From the NCBI GenBank assembly GCA_024639925.1, contig JAHEGA010000003.1, positions 1 to 49,124 on the forward strand: a DNA stretch of 49,124 nucleotides. Direction: 5' to 3'. Positions 29,416 to 38,421 of this stretch are shown here, piece by piece. A program made the translations under genes and the position numbers. Every line of letters begins with the position of its first letter. Position 1 is the stretch's first letter. Origin of the DNA: Microbacteriaceae bacterium (GTDB lineage: Bacteria > Actinomycetota > Actinomycetes > Actinomycetales > Microbacteriaceae). Below the pieces are notes generated by a model that was not told the origin of the DNA, made no database searches, and saw nothing but the letters and a program-made list of their open reading frames with translations.

Positions 29416-30018
29416 ATGGCCCCCACGCATCGCGGGCGACCGCCGACATCCTCACGGGAAATGCTGCAGGATGCCGCCTTTGAGCTTTTCCTCGAAAAGT
29501 CCTACCCGAAAACCACGATTGACAACATCGCGCAGCGCGCGGGGGTCAGCCGGGCAACGTTTTTCAACTATTTCCCCACCAAGAGCGATGTTTTCTGGGT
29601 TGAATTGGACGAAGCACTGGAGGCCCTGAGCGTCGAATTGCGCCAACACTCCCCCACAGGGTCGCCCGCACACGCGCTTGAGGCGCTTCGTGCATCTCTG
29701 CTGACGGTGGCGTCCTCGATGGGTGCGGACCGGGTGCCTTTTGCTCTCACTCAATCAGATTTACTCGGGAACACCGGTGATCTTCAGGCCTCGGCGCTGA
29801 CGCGCTTTAGTGCCCTCACAGCCGTGATGGCTAACTTTTTGGAGCTCCACAGGACTCCTCCGGCCACGGCAAGAACGACGGCCTACGCCTGCTTGGCTGC
29901 CGCTGTCTCGGCTGCGCAGCAGTGGGCGGATGCGGGGACCACCCGTCACGGGCTGGACTCTTACCTCAATGCCGCCATCGATCCGGTGATTCGCGGATTT
30001 CGCGGGGCTCTCACTTAG
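29416..30018 (+). CDS. TetR/AcrR family transcriptional regulator
   Basis: 200 aa; MLQDAAFELFLEKSYPKTTIDNIAQRAGVSRATFFNYFPTKSDVFW; divergent from the ABC operon. Confidence 0.92.
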   Translation: MAPTHRGRPPTSSREMLQDAAFELFLEKSYPKTTIDNIAQRAGVSRATFFNYFPTKSDVFWVELDEALEALSVELRQHSPTGSPAHALEALRASLLTVASSMGADRVPFALTQSDLLGNTGDLQASALTRFSALTAVMANFLELHRTPPATARTTAYACLAAAVSAAQQWADAGTTRHGLDSYLNAAIDPVIRGFRGALT

Positions 30019-30115
30019 CGGCCGACAGCAGCCACCCGGCTTTTTTTGTACGATGGACACTACACACTGAGGCACCCTGGACACGGTGCCGCCTATAGCG
30101 AAGAGGGTCTCGAGT

Positions 30116-32692
30116 ATGTCGCGGAGCATTCCAGAAAAACCCGTTCTTGAGGGTCTCGAGCACACCTGGGGCACGCGCTGGGAGGAACAGGGCACCTACC
30201 GCTTCGACCGCCAGAGCGCTCTTTCTCGGGGCAAATCTGATGTCTTTTCGGTGGACACTCCTCCCCCAACAGCCTCGGGGAGTTTGCACATTGGACACGT
30301 GTTCAGCTACACACACATGGATCTCCAGGCCCGTTACCAGCGGATGCGAGGCAAGGAGATCTTTTACCCCATGGGGTGGGATGACAACGGTCTCCCGACG
30401 GAGCGCCGCGTCCAGAACTACTACGGGGTGCGATGCGACCCGTCGCTTCCCTACACCGAAGATTTCACTCCACCGCTGGAGGGTGGCCTCACCCGTGATG
30501 GTTCGAAACCCGGCGACCAGGTCCCCATTAGTCGCCGAAACTTCATTGAACTGTGTGAAGAGCTCACCATTGAGGACGAGAAACAATTTGAGGACCTGTG
30601 GCGATCGCTGGGGCTTAGCGTCGACTGGTCTCTGACGTATCGCACGATTGACGATAACTCTCAGCGCGTCGCGCAGAAGGCGTTTCTGCGCAACTACGCC
30701 AGAGGTGAGGCCTACCGCGCGGATGCACCGACGCTGTGGGACATCACATTCCGCACCGCCGTCGCGCAGGCAGAACTGGAGGATCGCGAACAGCCCTCCG
30801 CCTATCACCGGGTGGCATTTGCTTCCGCCACAGGCGGCGACGATGTCGTCATCGTGACCACACGCCCAGAACTGATCGCCGCGTGTGTCGCGCTTGTCGC
30901 CCATCCCGAGGATGAGCGCTACCAACACCTCTTCGGAACTAATGTCACGTCACCACTGTTTGGCGTCGAGGTACCCATCCGTCCCCACCACCTTGCGCAA
31001 AAAGACAAGGGCACCGGAATCGCGATGGTCTGTACCTTTGGTGATGTCACGGACGTCATCTGGTGGCGGGAACTCGAACTAGATACCCGCCCGATTCTCG
31101 GTGCCGACGGGCGCATTGTTCGCGAGACTCCGTCCTGGCTGGAGAGCAGCGGCGCACAAGAAGCCTTCGCCGAACTCGCCGGCAAGACCGTGTTTAGCGC
31201 AAAAGCAGCAATGGTGGAGATGTTGGAAACCAGCGGTGACTTGCTCGGTGAGCCCGAGAAGATGACCCACCCGGTTAAGTTCTTCGAAAAAGGCGACAAG
31301 CCTCTGGAAATCATCACCACGCGTCAGTGGTACGTATCCAATGGCGCAAAGGATTCCGATCTCCAGGAACGCCTCCTTCAGCGAGGTCGAGAGGTGGCCT
31401 TCCATCCCGACTTCATGCGTGTGCGCTACGAAAACTGGGTCAACGGGCTGTCAGGCGACTGGCTCATCTCCCGGCAACGATTCTTCGGCGTCCCGATTCC
31501 AGTTTGGTATCCCCTCGATGACAACGGCGACCCGGTCGAGGGCGAAGTTATTGTTCCGGACGAAGCCTCCCTGCCAGTTGACCCCTCATCCCAGACGCCA
31601 CCGGGCTTCCGCGAAGACCAGCGCGGCGCCCCCGGTGGTTTTATCGGCGAGGTCGACATCATGGATACCTGGGCCACCAGCAGCCTGACTCCCCAACTCG
31701 CGGGAGGATGGGAAAGCGACCCCGAGCTCTACAATCTTGTGTTCCCCTTCGATTTGCGCAGTCAGGGACAAGACATCATTCGCACCTGGTTGTTCTCCAC
31801 GATGCTGCGGGCTGAGCTCGAGCACGGCACCATACCCTGGAAAAACGCCGGTATTTCCGGCTTCATCGTGGATCCCGACAGAAAAAAGATGTCGAAGTCC
31901 AAAGGCAACGTCGTCACCCCGCAGGCCATGTTGGATGACCACGGTTCTGATGCCGTTCGATACTGGGCGGCCTCATCCAAACTGGGCACGGATGCTGCAT
32001 TTGACCCGCAAAACCCCAAACAAATCAAAATCGGCCGACGCCTCGCCATCAAAGTGTTGAATGCCGCCAAGTTTGTCTACGGGTTTGGCGATGACGTGGG
32101 GGACGTCTCAGAACCTCTCGATCGCGACATGCTGGAGCAGCTTGCTACGGTCGTTGATCAGGCCACAAAGGCCTACGAAAGTTTTGACCACGCAAAAGCA
32201 CTCGATGTCACGGAGGCATTTTTCTGGACGTTCACGGATGACTACCTAGAACTTGTCAAGGAGCGTGCTTACACGGGCGATGGTGCAGCGCGCGTCAGCG
32301 CCATCACCGCTCTGCGCCAGGCGCTAGAAGCCATGCTGCGATTACTGGCTCCCGTCATTCCCTTTGCTACCGAGGAGGTCTGGTCGTGGACTCACGACGA
32401 GAGCATCCACCGTGCCGCGTGGCCCACGCGCGAGGAGTTTGTGCTCGCTGAAGGGGATCACAGCGGTTTGCTGGACTTAGCAAGCGAGGCACTCATTGTC
32501 CTTCGACGCTCGAAGACCGACCAGAAAGTTGCGCAAAAAACGGCTGTGCGCAGCGCCACTCTTCAAGCCCCCGCTCAGCTCCAGCAGGCCACAGCTGATG
32601 TGAAGGCCGTGGGCAAGATTGAGACGCTCACCTGGTCAGAAGGCGAGACCATCGAACTTCTCGAACTGGAGTTGGACAGCGATGGCGACTGA
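30116..32692 (+). CDS. valS: Valyl-tRNA synthetase (type 2/archaeal-like)
   Basis: From ATG 30116: VDTPPPTASGSLHIGHVFSYTHMDLQARYQRMRGKEIFYPMGWDDNGLPTERRVQNYYGVRCDPSLPY...DPDRKKMSKSKGNVVTP. Confidence 0.95.
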   Translation: MSRSIPEKPVLEGLEHTWGTRWEEQGTYRFDRQSALSRGKSDVFSVDTPPPTASGSLHIGHVFSYTHMDLQARYQRMRGKEIFYPMGWDDNGLPTERRVQNYYGVRCDPSLPYTEDFTPPLEGGLTRDGSKPGDQVPISRRNFIELCEELTIEDEKQFEDLWRSLGLSVDWSLTYRTIDDNSQRVAQKAFLRNYARGEAYRADAPTLWDITFRTAVAQAELEDREQPSAYHRVAFASATGGDDVVIVTTRPELIAACVALVAHPEDERYQHLFGTNVTSPLFGVEVPIRPHHLAQKDKGTGIAMVCTFGDVTDVIWWRELELDTRPILGADGRIVRETPSWLESSGAQEAFAELAGKTVFSAKAAMVEMLETSGDLLGEPEKMTHPVKFFEKGDKPLEIITTRQWYVSNGAKDSDLQERLLQRGREVAFHPDFMRVRYENWVNGLSGDWLISRQRFFGVPIPVWYPLDDNGDPVEGEVIVPDEASLPVDPSSQTPPGFREDQRGAPGGFIGEVDIMDTWATSSLTPQLAGGWESDPELYNLVFPFDLRSQGQDIIRTWLFSTMLRAELEHGTIPWKNAGISGFIVDPDRKKMSKSKGNVVTPQAMLDDHGSDAVRYWAASSKLGTDAAFDPQNPKQIKIGRRLAIKVLNAAKFVYGFGDDVGDVSEPLDRDMLEQLATVVDQATKAYESFDHAKALDVTEAFFWTFTDDYLELVKERAYTGDGAARVSAITALRQALEAMLRLLAPVIPFATEEVWSWTHDESIHRAAWPTREEFVLAEGDHSGLLDLASEALIVLRRSKTDQKVAQKTAVRSATLQAPAQLQQATADVKAVGKIETLTWSEGETIELLELELDSDGD

Positions 32693-33152
32693 GGTTGCCC
32701 TCACTGTTCGACCGATTGGCCCCGAGGATCGGAACCCATGGCAGAGCCTATTTCAGGCATACGGCGTCTTCTATAAGACTGATTTCACGTCAGACATTTG
32801 TGACAACGTGTGGGACTGGCTGATGAGTGACAATCATCCGGTCAGAGGGTTTATCGCAGGGCGAGGCGACAGCATCCTGGGTTTTGCGCACCTGCGGGCC
32901 CAACACGACACCTTCAGCGCCGGACCCTCCTGGTTTCTCGATGACCTTTTCACGACACCGGAGGCCCGCGGACAAGGTGTCGCCACCTCGTTGATTTCTC
33001 ACCTCAAGCACTACGCATCCACTCACGGCGGTGGCACACTCCGGTGGATTACTGCCGCCGACAATCACACCGCACAACACCTTTATGACTCGCTGGCTCA
33101 GAGAACATCGTGGGTCGTGTATCAAGATCAGGTACCTGGGAGCACATCATGA
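32682..33152 (+). CDS. GNAT family N-acetyltransferase
   Basis: From ATG 32682 (overlaps valS by 11 nt): LTVRPIGPEDRNPWQSLFQAYGVFY...SWFLDDLFTTPEARGQGVATSLISHLKHYA. Confidence 0.88.
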   Translation: MATEVALTVRPIGPEDRNPWQSLFQAYGVFYKTDFTSDICDNVWDWLMSDNHPVRGFIAGRGDSILGFAHLRAQHDTFSAGPSWFLDDLFTTPEARGQGVATSLISHLKHYASTHGGGTLRWITAADNHTAQHLYDSLAQRTSWVVYQDQVPGSTS

Positions 33153-33337
33153 GACTGGGATCACGGTTCTCCGTGGGAGATTCTCCCCGAGGCGTTCCGG
33201 ATGATTTCCTCGCAGCGCTCCGCGCTGCCGAGTCGGAACTGAGCGAGGAAGAAGCGACCACGCTGCGCTGGACCCTTACCTGGTTGGAGAACCGCCCGCG
33301 GGCGACACTCGATAACGGAGTGTCGGTAAAAGGTTAG
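33149..33337 (+). CDS. Small uncharacterised protein (62 aa)
   Basis: ATGA overlap with the GNAT stop: [62 protein letters not shown]. Confidence 0.55.
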   Translation: MRLGSRFSVGDSPRGVPDDFLAALRAAESELSEEEATTLRWTLTWLENRPRATLDNGVSVKG

Positions 33338-34608
33338 GCAGATTTCTCTCGCCGGGCGGTGGTCTTGTTAACAATCGTCGGAGGCGCGTTTTTCAACACA
33401 GCATCGCGAGTGATGATGACTCGTTCGACGTTATCCGACGAGGGAACATCAAACATCACCGAACCCAGGACTTCCTCCAGGATCGCACGGAGCCCCCGCG
33501 CGCCGGTCTGGCGAATTTCCGCGAGTGACGCGATTTCTTCCAAAGCGTCCTGCTCAAATTCCAGGTTCACTCCATCGAGGACAAACATGCGCTGATACTG
33601 CTTGATCAACGCATTCTTCGGGGTGGTCAGAATGTCGATGAGCGCTGTCTGATCCAGCGGGGTCACTGTTGTGACCACCGGTAAGCGTCCGATGAATTCG
33701 GGTATCAAACCAAATTTGTGGAGGTCTTCAGGCAGAACTTGACTGAACAGGTCTTCCGACGCATCTTTGCTATGAAGCGGCGCACCAAAACCGATGCCGT
33801 GGCGACCGACACGAGCCGAGATGATGTCCTCAAGACCAGCAAAAGCTCCGGCCACGATGAAGAGGACATTGGTCGTGTCGATCTGAATGAACTCTTGTTG
33901 CGGATGCTTACGCCCGCCCTGGGGCGGAACCGCAGCTACCGTTCCTTCCAGAATCTTGAGGAGGGCTTGCTGCACTCCCTCACCGGAGACATCTCTGGTG
34001 ATGGACGGGTTCTCCGCTTTTCGGGCAATCTTGTCGACTTCGTCAACGTAGATAATTCCAGTTTCTGCGCGTTTCACGTCATAGTCGGCTGCTTGGAGGA
34101 GCTTCAGAAGGATGTTCTCGACATCTTCCCCGACATAGCCCGCCTCGGTGAGTGCAGTCGCATCGGCAACGGCAAAGGGAACGTTGAGACGCTTGGCCAG
34201 GGTTTGTGCCAGATAGGTTTTTCCGCAACCAGTCGGTCCAATCAGCAAGATGTTGCTTTTTTGGATATCGACACCCTCCTCGGCCTCGACCGCGTGAGGT
34301 GCGGTCGTAGCCCGGACTCGCTTGTAGTGGTTGTACACCGCTACCGAGAGCGACTTTTTCGCAGCCTCCTGGCCAATGACATATTCCTCGAGGAAGTCGT
34401 AGATTTCCTTGGGCTTGGGCAGATCAAAATCGCCGACAGCTTGGGCCGTGCCCTCGGACTGACGTTCATCAATAATCTCGTTGCACAGCTCAACGCACTC
34501 ATCGCAGATGTACACGCCCGGTCCGGCAATGAGTTGCTGAACCTGCTTCTGGCTCTTTCCACAGAACGAGCATTTGAGGAGCTCGCCTGTTTCACCCGTG
34601 CGTGACAT
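33334..34608 (-). CDS. clpX: ATP-dependent Clp protease ATP-binding subunit ClpX
   Basis: 424 aa; zinc finger [90 protein letters not shown]. Confidence 0.98.
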   Translation of the reverse strand: MSRTGETGELLKCSFCGKSQKQVQQLIAGPGVYICDECVELCNEIIDERQSEGTAQAVGDFDLPKPKEIYDFLEEYVIGQEAAKKSLSVAVYNHYKRVRATTAPHAVEAEEGVDIQKSNILLIGPTGCGKTYLAQTLAKRLNVPFAVADATALTEAGYVGEDVENILLKLLQAADYDVKRAETGIIYVDEVDKIARKAENPSITRDVSGEGVQQALLKILEGTVAAVPPQGGRKHPQQEFIQIDTTNVLFIVAGAFAGLEDIISARVGRHGIGFGAPLHSKDASEDLFSQVLPEDLHKFGLIPEFIGRLPVVTTVTPLDQTALIDILTTPKNALIKQYQRMFVLDGVNLEFEQDALEEIASLAEIRQTGARGLRAILEEVLGSVMFDVPSSDNVERVIITRDAVLKNAPPTIVNKTTARREKSA

Positions 34609-34716
34609 CAGAGGCCTTCCTTACGCGGCAATCGCCTCTTGGAGCCTACCCGCGACCACCACGCGGGCAGGGATTTTCCCCAGGTGGCGCTGGGTGTGGC
34701 GGGAATACACTGAAGC

Positions 34717-35364
34717 GTGATGAGAGATTCCCGAGTCTGGCCGCGCACCACCGCGGTGGCGTTTGCCCTCACCGCCATGGCGGGCCTTTTTCTCAGCCCC
34801 GGCATTCCCGCTTTCGCCCACAATGTCGTCGAAGAGCGCATCCCCGCTCCTGACTCCATCGTGACCCAGAGCCCAGTGAACATATCAATTGCGACCGACG
34901 GGACTTTCCTGGACCTCGGCGGCGAAGGTCGCGGTTTTGCGATTGTCGTGCGAGATATCAATGGTCTGCACTTTGGCGATGGATGCCTGGATCTGCGTGA
35001 GGGCAGAATGACGGCGTCCGTGGAACTAGGCCAGGCTGGTGTGTACGAAGTGGCGTACCAATTTGTGTCCGCCGATGGTCACAGTTTGTCCGAAAGCTAC
35101 GAGTTCACCTTCGCGCCGGAAGGGGAATATTCGATAGCTCCCGGTTATCAAAACCCACCGGAGTGTGGTGTGGAACCACTCAGCACGACCGACGTGGCGG
35201 AAACAACGAACACGCCGGCTGAACCGCAAGGATCTGACCCCGTTTCCGCAGCCGAAGCCAGCCATAACGGGTGGGTGATCGGAGCAGGGATTGCGACAAC
35301 GATTGCTGCGCTGGCGCTCTTGGCGATGATTCGACAGTCATCACACAGGGCTAACCGGCAGTAA
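34717..35364 (+). CDS. CopC-domain copper-binding protein, exported, C-terminal TM anchor
   Basis: Signal peptide ending AFA|H (His1); CopC fold; [16 protein letters not shown] (DGH copper motif); C-terminal TM ([16 protein letters not shown]). GTG 34717 or ATG 34720 start. Confidence 0.82.
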   Translation: MMRDSRVWPRTTAVAFALTAMAGLFLSPGIPAFAHNVVEERIPAPDSIVTQSPVNISIATDGTFLDLGGEGRGFAIVVRDINGLHFGDGCLDLREGRMTASVELGQAGVYEVAYQFVSADGHSLSESYEFTFAPEGEYSIAPGYQNPPECGVEPLSTTDVAETTNTPAEPQGSDPVSAAEASHNGWVIGAGIATTIAALALLAMIRQSSHRANRQ

Positions 35365-36049
35365 CTGCCTCCGGGCCTTTCACCGGGCTGGCGGCACCCT
35401 GCGACTTGCGAGTGTTCAGCACCTGGTCGATCAGGCCATATTCCAACGCTTCATCAGCGGTCAGAATCTTGTCGCGATCGATGTCGCGGTGAACTTCCTC
35501 GACGCTCTTCTTCGAATGGCTGGAGAGCGTGTGTTCCAGCCAGTCGCGCAGCCGAGCAATTTCGTTCGCCTGAATCTCGATGTCTGAGGCTTGACCGCGG
35601 CCCGCCTCGCCCATCATCGGCTGGTGAATGAGGACTCGTGAGTTGGGGAGCGCGAGGCGCTTCCCGGGCTCACCGCCGGCCAAAATGACGGCCGCAGCTG
35701 AGGCAGCCTGCCCCAGCACCACAGTTTGGATTTGGGGGCGCACGTACTGCATGGTGTCATAGATCGCCGTCATCGCAGTGAAAGAACCACCCGGTGAGTT
35801 GATGTACATCACGATGTCGCGGTCGGGGTCCTGGCTCTCGAGAACGAGGAGTTGCGCCATGACATCATCGGCCGAGGCGTCATCCACCTGGACGCCCAGG
35901 AAGACAATGCGGTCTTCAAAAAGCTTGGCGTAGGGGTCTTGACGCTTGAAACCGTAGCTGGTGCGCTCTTCGAAGGTCGGCAGGATGTACCGTGCCTCGG
36001 GCATGGGGAAGGACGATTGGGCACTGGGGCCAAAGTTGGTCGTTGTCAT
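35351..36049 (-). CDS. clpP2: ATP-dependent Clp protease proteolytic subunit (ClpP2-type)
   Basis: 232 aa; [69 protein letters not shown]. Confidence 0.95.
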   Translation of the reverse strand: MTTTNFGPSAQSSFPMPEARYILPTFEERTSYGFKRQDPYAKLFEDRIVFLGVQVDDASADDVMAQLLVLESQDPDRDIVMYINSPGGSFTAMTAIYDTMQYVRPQIQTVVLGQAASAAAVILAGGEPGKRLALPNSRVLIHQPMMGEAGRGQASDIEIQANEIARLRDWLEHTLSSHSKKSVEEVHRDIDRDKILTADEALEYGLIDQVLNTRKSQGAASPVKGPEAVTAG

Positions 36050-36054
36050 GATGC

Positions 36055-36657
36055 CTACTTCTTCTTTCCCTGCTCGGTTCCGCCGCCACCGACAACGTCG
36101 CTAGCAGAAGAGCGGATGTGGTCCACAAAGCCGTATTCGAGGGCCTCTTCAGCGCTAAACCAGCGATCCCGATCGCCATCTTCGGTGATCTGCTCGAGCG
36201 ATTTGCCGGTTGCGTCGGCCGTGATCTGGGCGAGGCGCTTCTTCATATCGTTGATGAGGTGGGCCTGCGTCTGGATATCGCTGGCAGTACCACCGAACCC
36301 GCCGTGGGGCTGGTGAAGAAGCACACGAGCGTTGGGGGTGATGTAGCGCTTACCTTTCGTCCCCGCGGTCAGCAAGAGCTGGCCCATCGAGGCCGCCATA
36401 CCAATACCGACGGTCACGATGTCATTGGGCACAAACTGCATGGTGTCGTAGATCGCCATACCGGCGGTGATAGAACCACCGGGAGAGTTGATGTACAGGT
36501 AGATGTCTTTTTCCGGGTCCTCGGCAGCCAACAACAGCAGCTTGGCGGCAATTTCGTTCGCATTGTCGTCGCGAACTTCTGAACCCAGCCAAATGATGCG
36601 ATCTTTCAGCAACCGATCAAAAACGTTCGGTTGCATCATGCTTTCAGTCATCGTCAC
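36055..36657 (-). CDS. clpP1: ATP-dependent Clp protease proteolytic subunit (ClpP1-type)
   Basis: 200 aa; [70 protein letters not shown]. Start could be an upstream GTG. Confidence 0.95.
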   Translation of the reverse strand: MTMTESMMQPNVFDRLLKDRIIWLGSEVRDDNANEIAAKLLLLAAEDPEKDIYLYINSPGGSITAGMAIYDTMQFVPNDIVTVGIGMAASMGQLLLTAGTKGKRYITPNARVLLHQPHGGFGGTASDIQTQAHLINDMKKRLAQITADATGKSLEQITEDGDRDRWFSAEEALEYGFVDHIRSSASDVVGGGGTEQGKKK

Positions 36658-36756
36658 GATGGTGGTCTCCTTGGTAGCTCACGAGGTCGATGGTTCGAGA
36701 GTATCGGGGCGTGGCACGTGGCCCGCCCCTGTTCGCCCTCGGCAGAGTGCGCGCCC

Positions 36757-38103
36757 CTAGGCGTGTTCGTCGGCCTTGGCGCTGTCCGCCACAGCCTGCG
36801 CGATGGCGTCCTCAGCAGAGTCATCCCCCGTGCTCAAGACGGAACTCAAGTCGACCTTTTTGCCCTTCGAATCCTTCACCGTCACGTCGGCAAGCGCGAC
36901 CGACAAGGACTTGGACCGGGCTACTTCGCCGACCATCGAGGGAATCTGGTTATTTTCTTGAAGGGTTTGGATGAACTCCGAAGGCTCCATGCCGTACTGG
37001 CTCGCCGACTGCATCAGGTACTGGGTGAGTTCGTTTTGTCCCACCTCAACCTCCAGTTTTTCGACTAACGCGTCGAGCAACAGCTGGGTGCGCAGTGACT
37101 TCTCGGTGGACTCCACCACTTCCTTGCGGTGAACGTCATCATCCATGCGGTTTTCACCCTCGAGGTGGCGGTTCACTTCAGCGTCGACGACGCCTTGAGG
37201 CAGGGGCATGTCGACGTCAGCGAGCATCTTCTCCACCAGAGCGTCACGCGCCTCTTGGGCTTGTGCGAACAAGCCCTTGCGCTCGACCTGAGTTTTCAGG
37301 TCGTCTTTGAGTTCTTTGATGGTGTCGAACTGACTGGCAATTTGAGCGAAATCATCATCCGCCTCCGGAAGTTCGCGCTCTTTCACGCTCAACACCGTTA
37401 GGGCAATCTGGGCCATTTCGCCTTCGTGATCTCCACCCAGCAGCTTCGATTCGAAGGTTGTCTCCTCCCCTGCCGTCAGGGTGTCGAGAGCCTCATCGAT
37501 TCCATCGATGAGCTGGCCGGATCCGACCTCGTAGCTAATGGAGCTGGCGCTATCGATGGTGTTGTCGCCAATCGTGGCTTCCAGGTCGATCTGGACGAAG
37601 TCTCCACTCTTGATCGGACGGTCCACCGTCACCAGGTTGCCAAAGCGGGCGCGCAACTCATCGAGTTCCGCCTCGACCTCTGCTTTGCCAACCTCGGTTG
37701 CGGCCACCTCCAGGGTGTACTTCGCAAAAGCCGGGATGGTGAAGTCGGGGCGCACATCGACCTCGACGTCCACGACCAGGTCACCGGAGAAGTCTTTGTC
37801 CGAGGGCCACGTCTTGACATCCGCCTGCGGCTGACCGAGTGTGCGGAGCTTTTCTTCCTGCACTGCTGCCTGGAAGTAGCGGTCCAAACCTTCACTAACG
37901 GCGTGGTTGATCACTTCGCCGCGGCCCACACGCTGGTCAATGATGGGTGGGGGTACTTTGCCCTTGCGGAAGCCAGGGATGTTCATTTCCTCGGCAATGT
38001 GCTGATACGCGTGATCGATACTGGGCTTCAGCTCCTCGGGGCTCACCGTGATGGTGAGGCGCACCCGGGTCGGGCTCAAAGACTCTTTAGTGGTGGTAGG
38101 CAA
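36757..38103 (-). CDS. tig: Trigger factor
   Basis: TTG start at 38103 with GGGAG upstream: [60 protein letters not shown].... Confidence 0.95.
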   Translation of the reverse strand: MPTTTKESLSPTRVRLTITVSPEELKPSIDHAYQHIAEEMNIPGFRKGKVPPPIIDQRVGRGEVINHAVSEGLDRYFQAAVQEEKLRTLGQPQADVKTWPSDKDFSGDLVVDVEVDVRPDFTIPAFAKYTLEVAATEVGKAEVEAELDELRARFGNLVTVDRPIKSGDFVQIDLEATIGDNTIDSASSISYEVGSGQLIDGIDEALDTLTAGEETTFESKLLGGDHEGEMAQIALTVLSVKERELPEADDDFAQIASQFDTIKELKDDLKTQVERKGLFAQAQEARDALVEKMLADVDMPLPQGVVDAEVNRHLEGENRMDDDVHRKEVVESTEKSLRTQLLLDALVEKLEVEVGQNELTQYLMQSASQYGMEPSEFIQTLQENNQIPSMVGEVARSKSLSVALADVTVKDSKGKKVDLSSVLSTGDDSAEDAIAQAVADSAKADEHA

Positions 38104-38138
38104 TGCTTTTCTCCCAATACGTGTTGTGGTGGTGTCCG

Positions 38139-38212
38139 TCGGGGCGACAGGATTCGAACCTGCGACCTCCCGCTCCCAAAGCGGGCGCTCTACCAAGCTG
38201 AGCTACGCCCCG
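38139..38212 (-). tRNA. tRNA-Pro(TGG)
   Basis: RC reads CGGGGCGTAGCTCAGCTTGGTAGAGCGCCCGCTTTGGGAGCGGGAGGTCGCAGGTTCGAATCCTGTCGCCCCGA; anticodon loop TTTGGGA. Confidence 0.96.
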
Positions 38213-38350
38213 ATGGTTGTGGCTGGATTCGCTGCCGTTCTTGGCTTGCCGAAGCACGCGAAACAAACCCTGACGAGTCTAGCCGGTTCGCTCTTTACGA
38301 AAGACCGAGCGATGGGATGCAGTAACATCGTGCAGGCAGGAGTTCCCTCC

Positions 38351-38421
38351 GGGGATGTAGCTCAATGGTAGAGCCTCAGTCTTCCAAACTGATGGTGCGG
38401 GTTCGATTCCCGTCATCCCCT
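38351..38421 (+). tRNA. tRNA-Gly(TCC)
   Basis: GGGGATGTAGCTCAATGGTAGAGCCTCAGTCTTCCAAACTGATGGTGCGGGTTCGATTCCCGTCATCCCCT; anticodon TCC in the CTTCCAA loop. Confidence 0.96.

Noticed and set aside
30018-30115. T-box in the valS leader
   Set aside because: No TGGTACCGCG-like T-box core or specifier context; only a simple hairpin.
30011-30928. 305-aa minus-strand ORF
   Set aside because: Antisense to valS; valS is unambiguous, the antisense product has no recognisable motif.
33718-34605. 295-aa plus-strand ORF
   Set aside because: Antisense shadow of clpX.
38104-38196. N-terminal extension of tig in the track (starting at 38196)
   Set aside because: Would translate tRNA-Pro; TTG 38103 with GGGAG upstream fits better.
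37426-38325. 299-aa plus-strand ORF
   Set aside because: Antisense to tig and runs through tRNA-Pro; shadow ORF.
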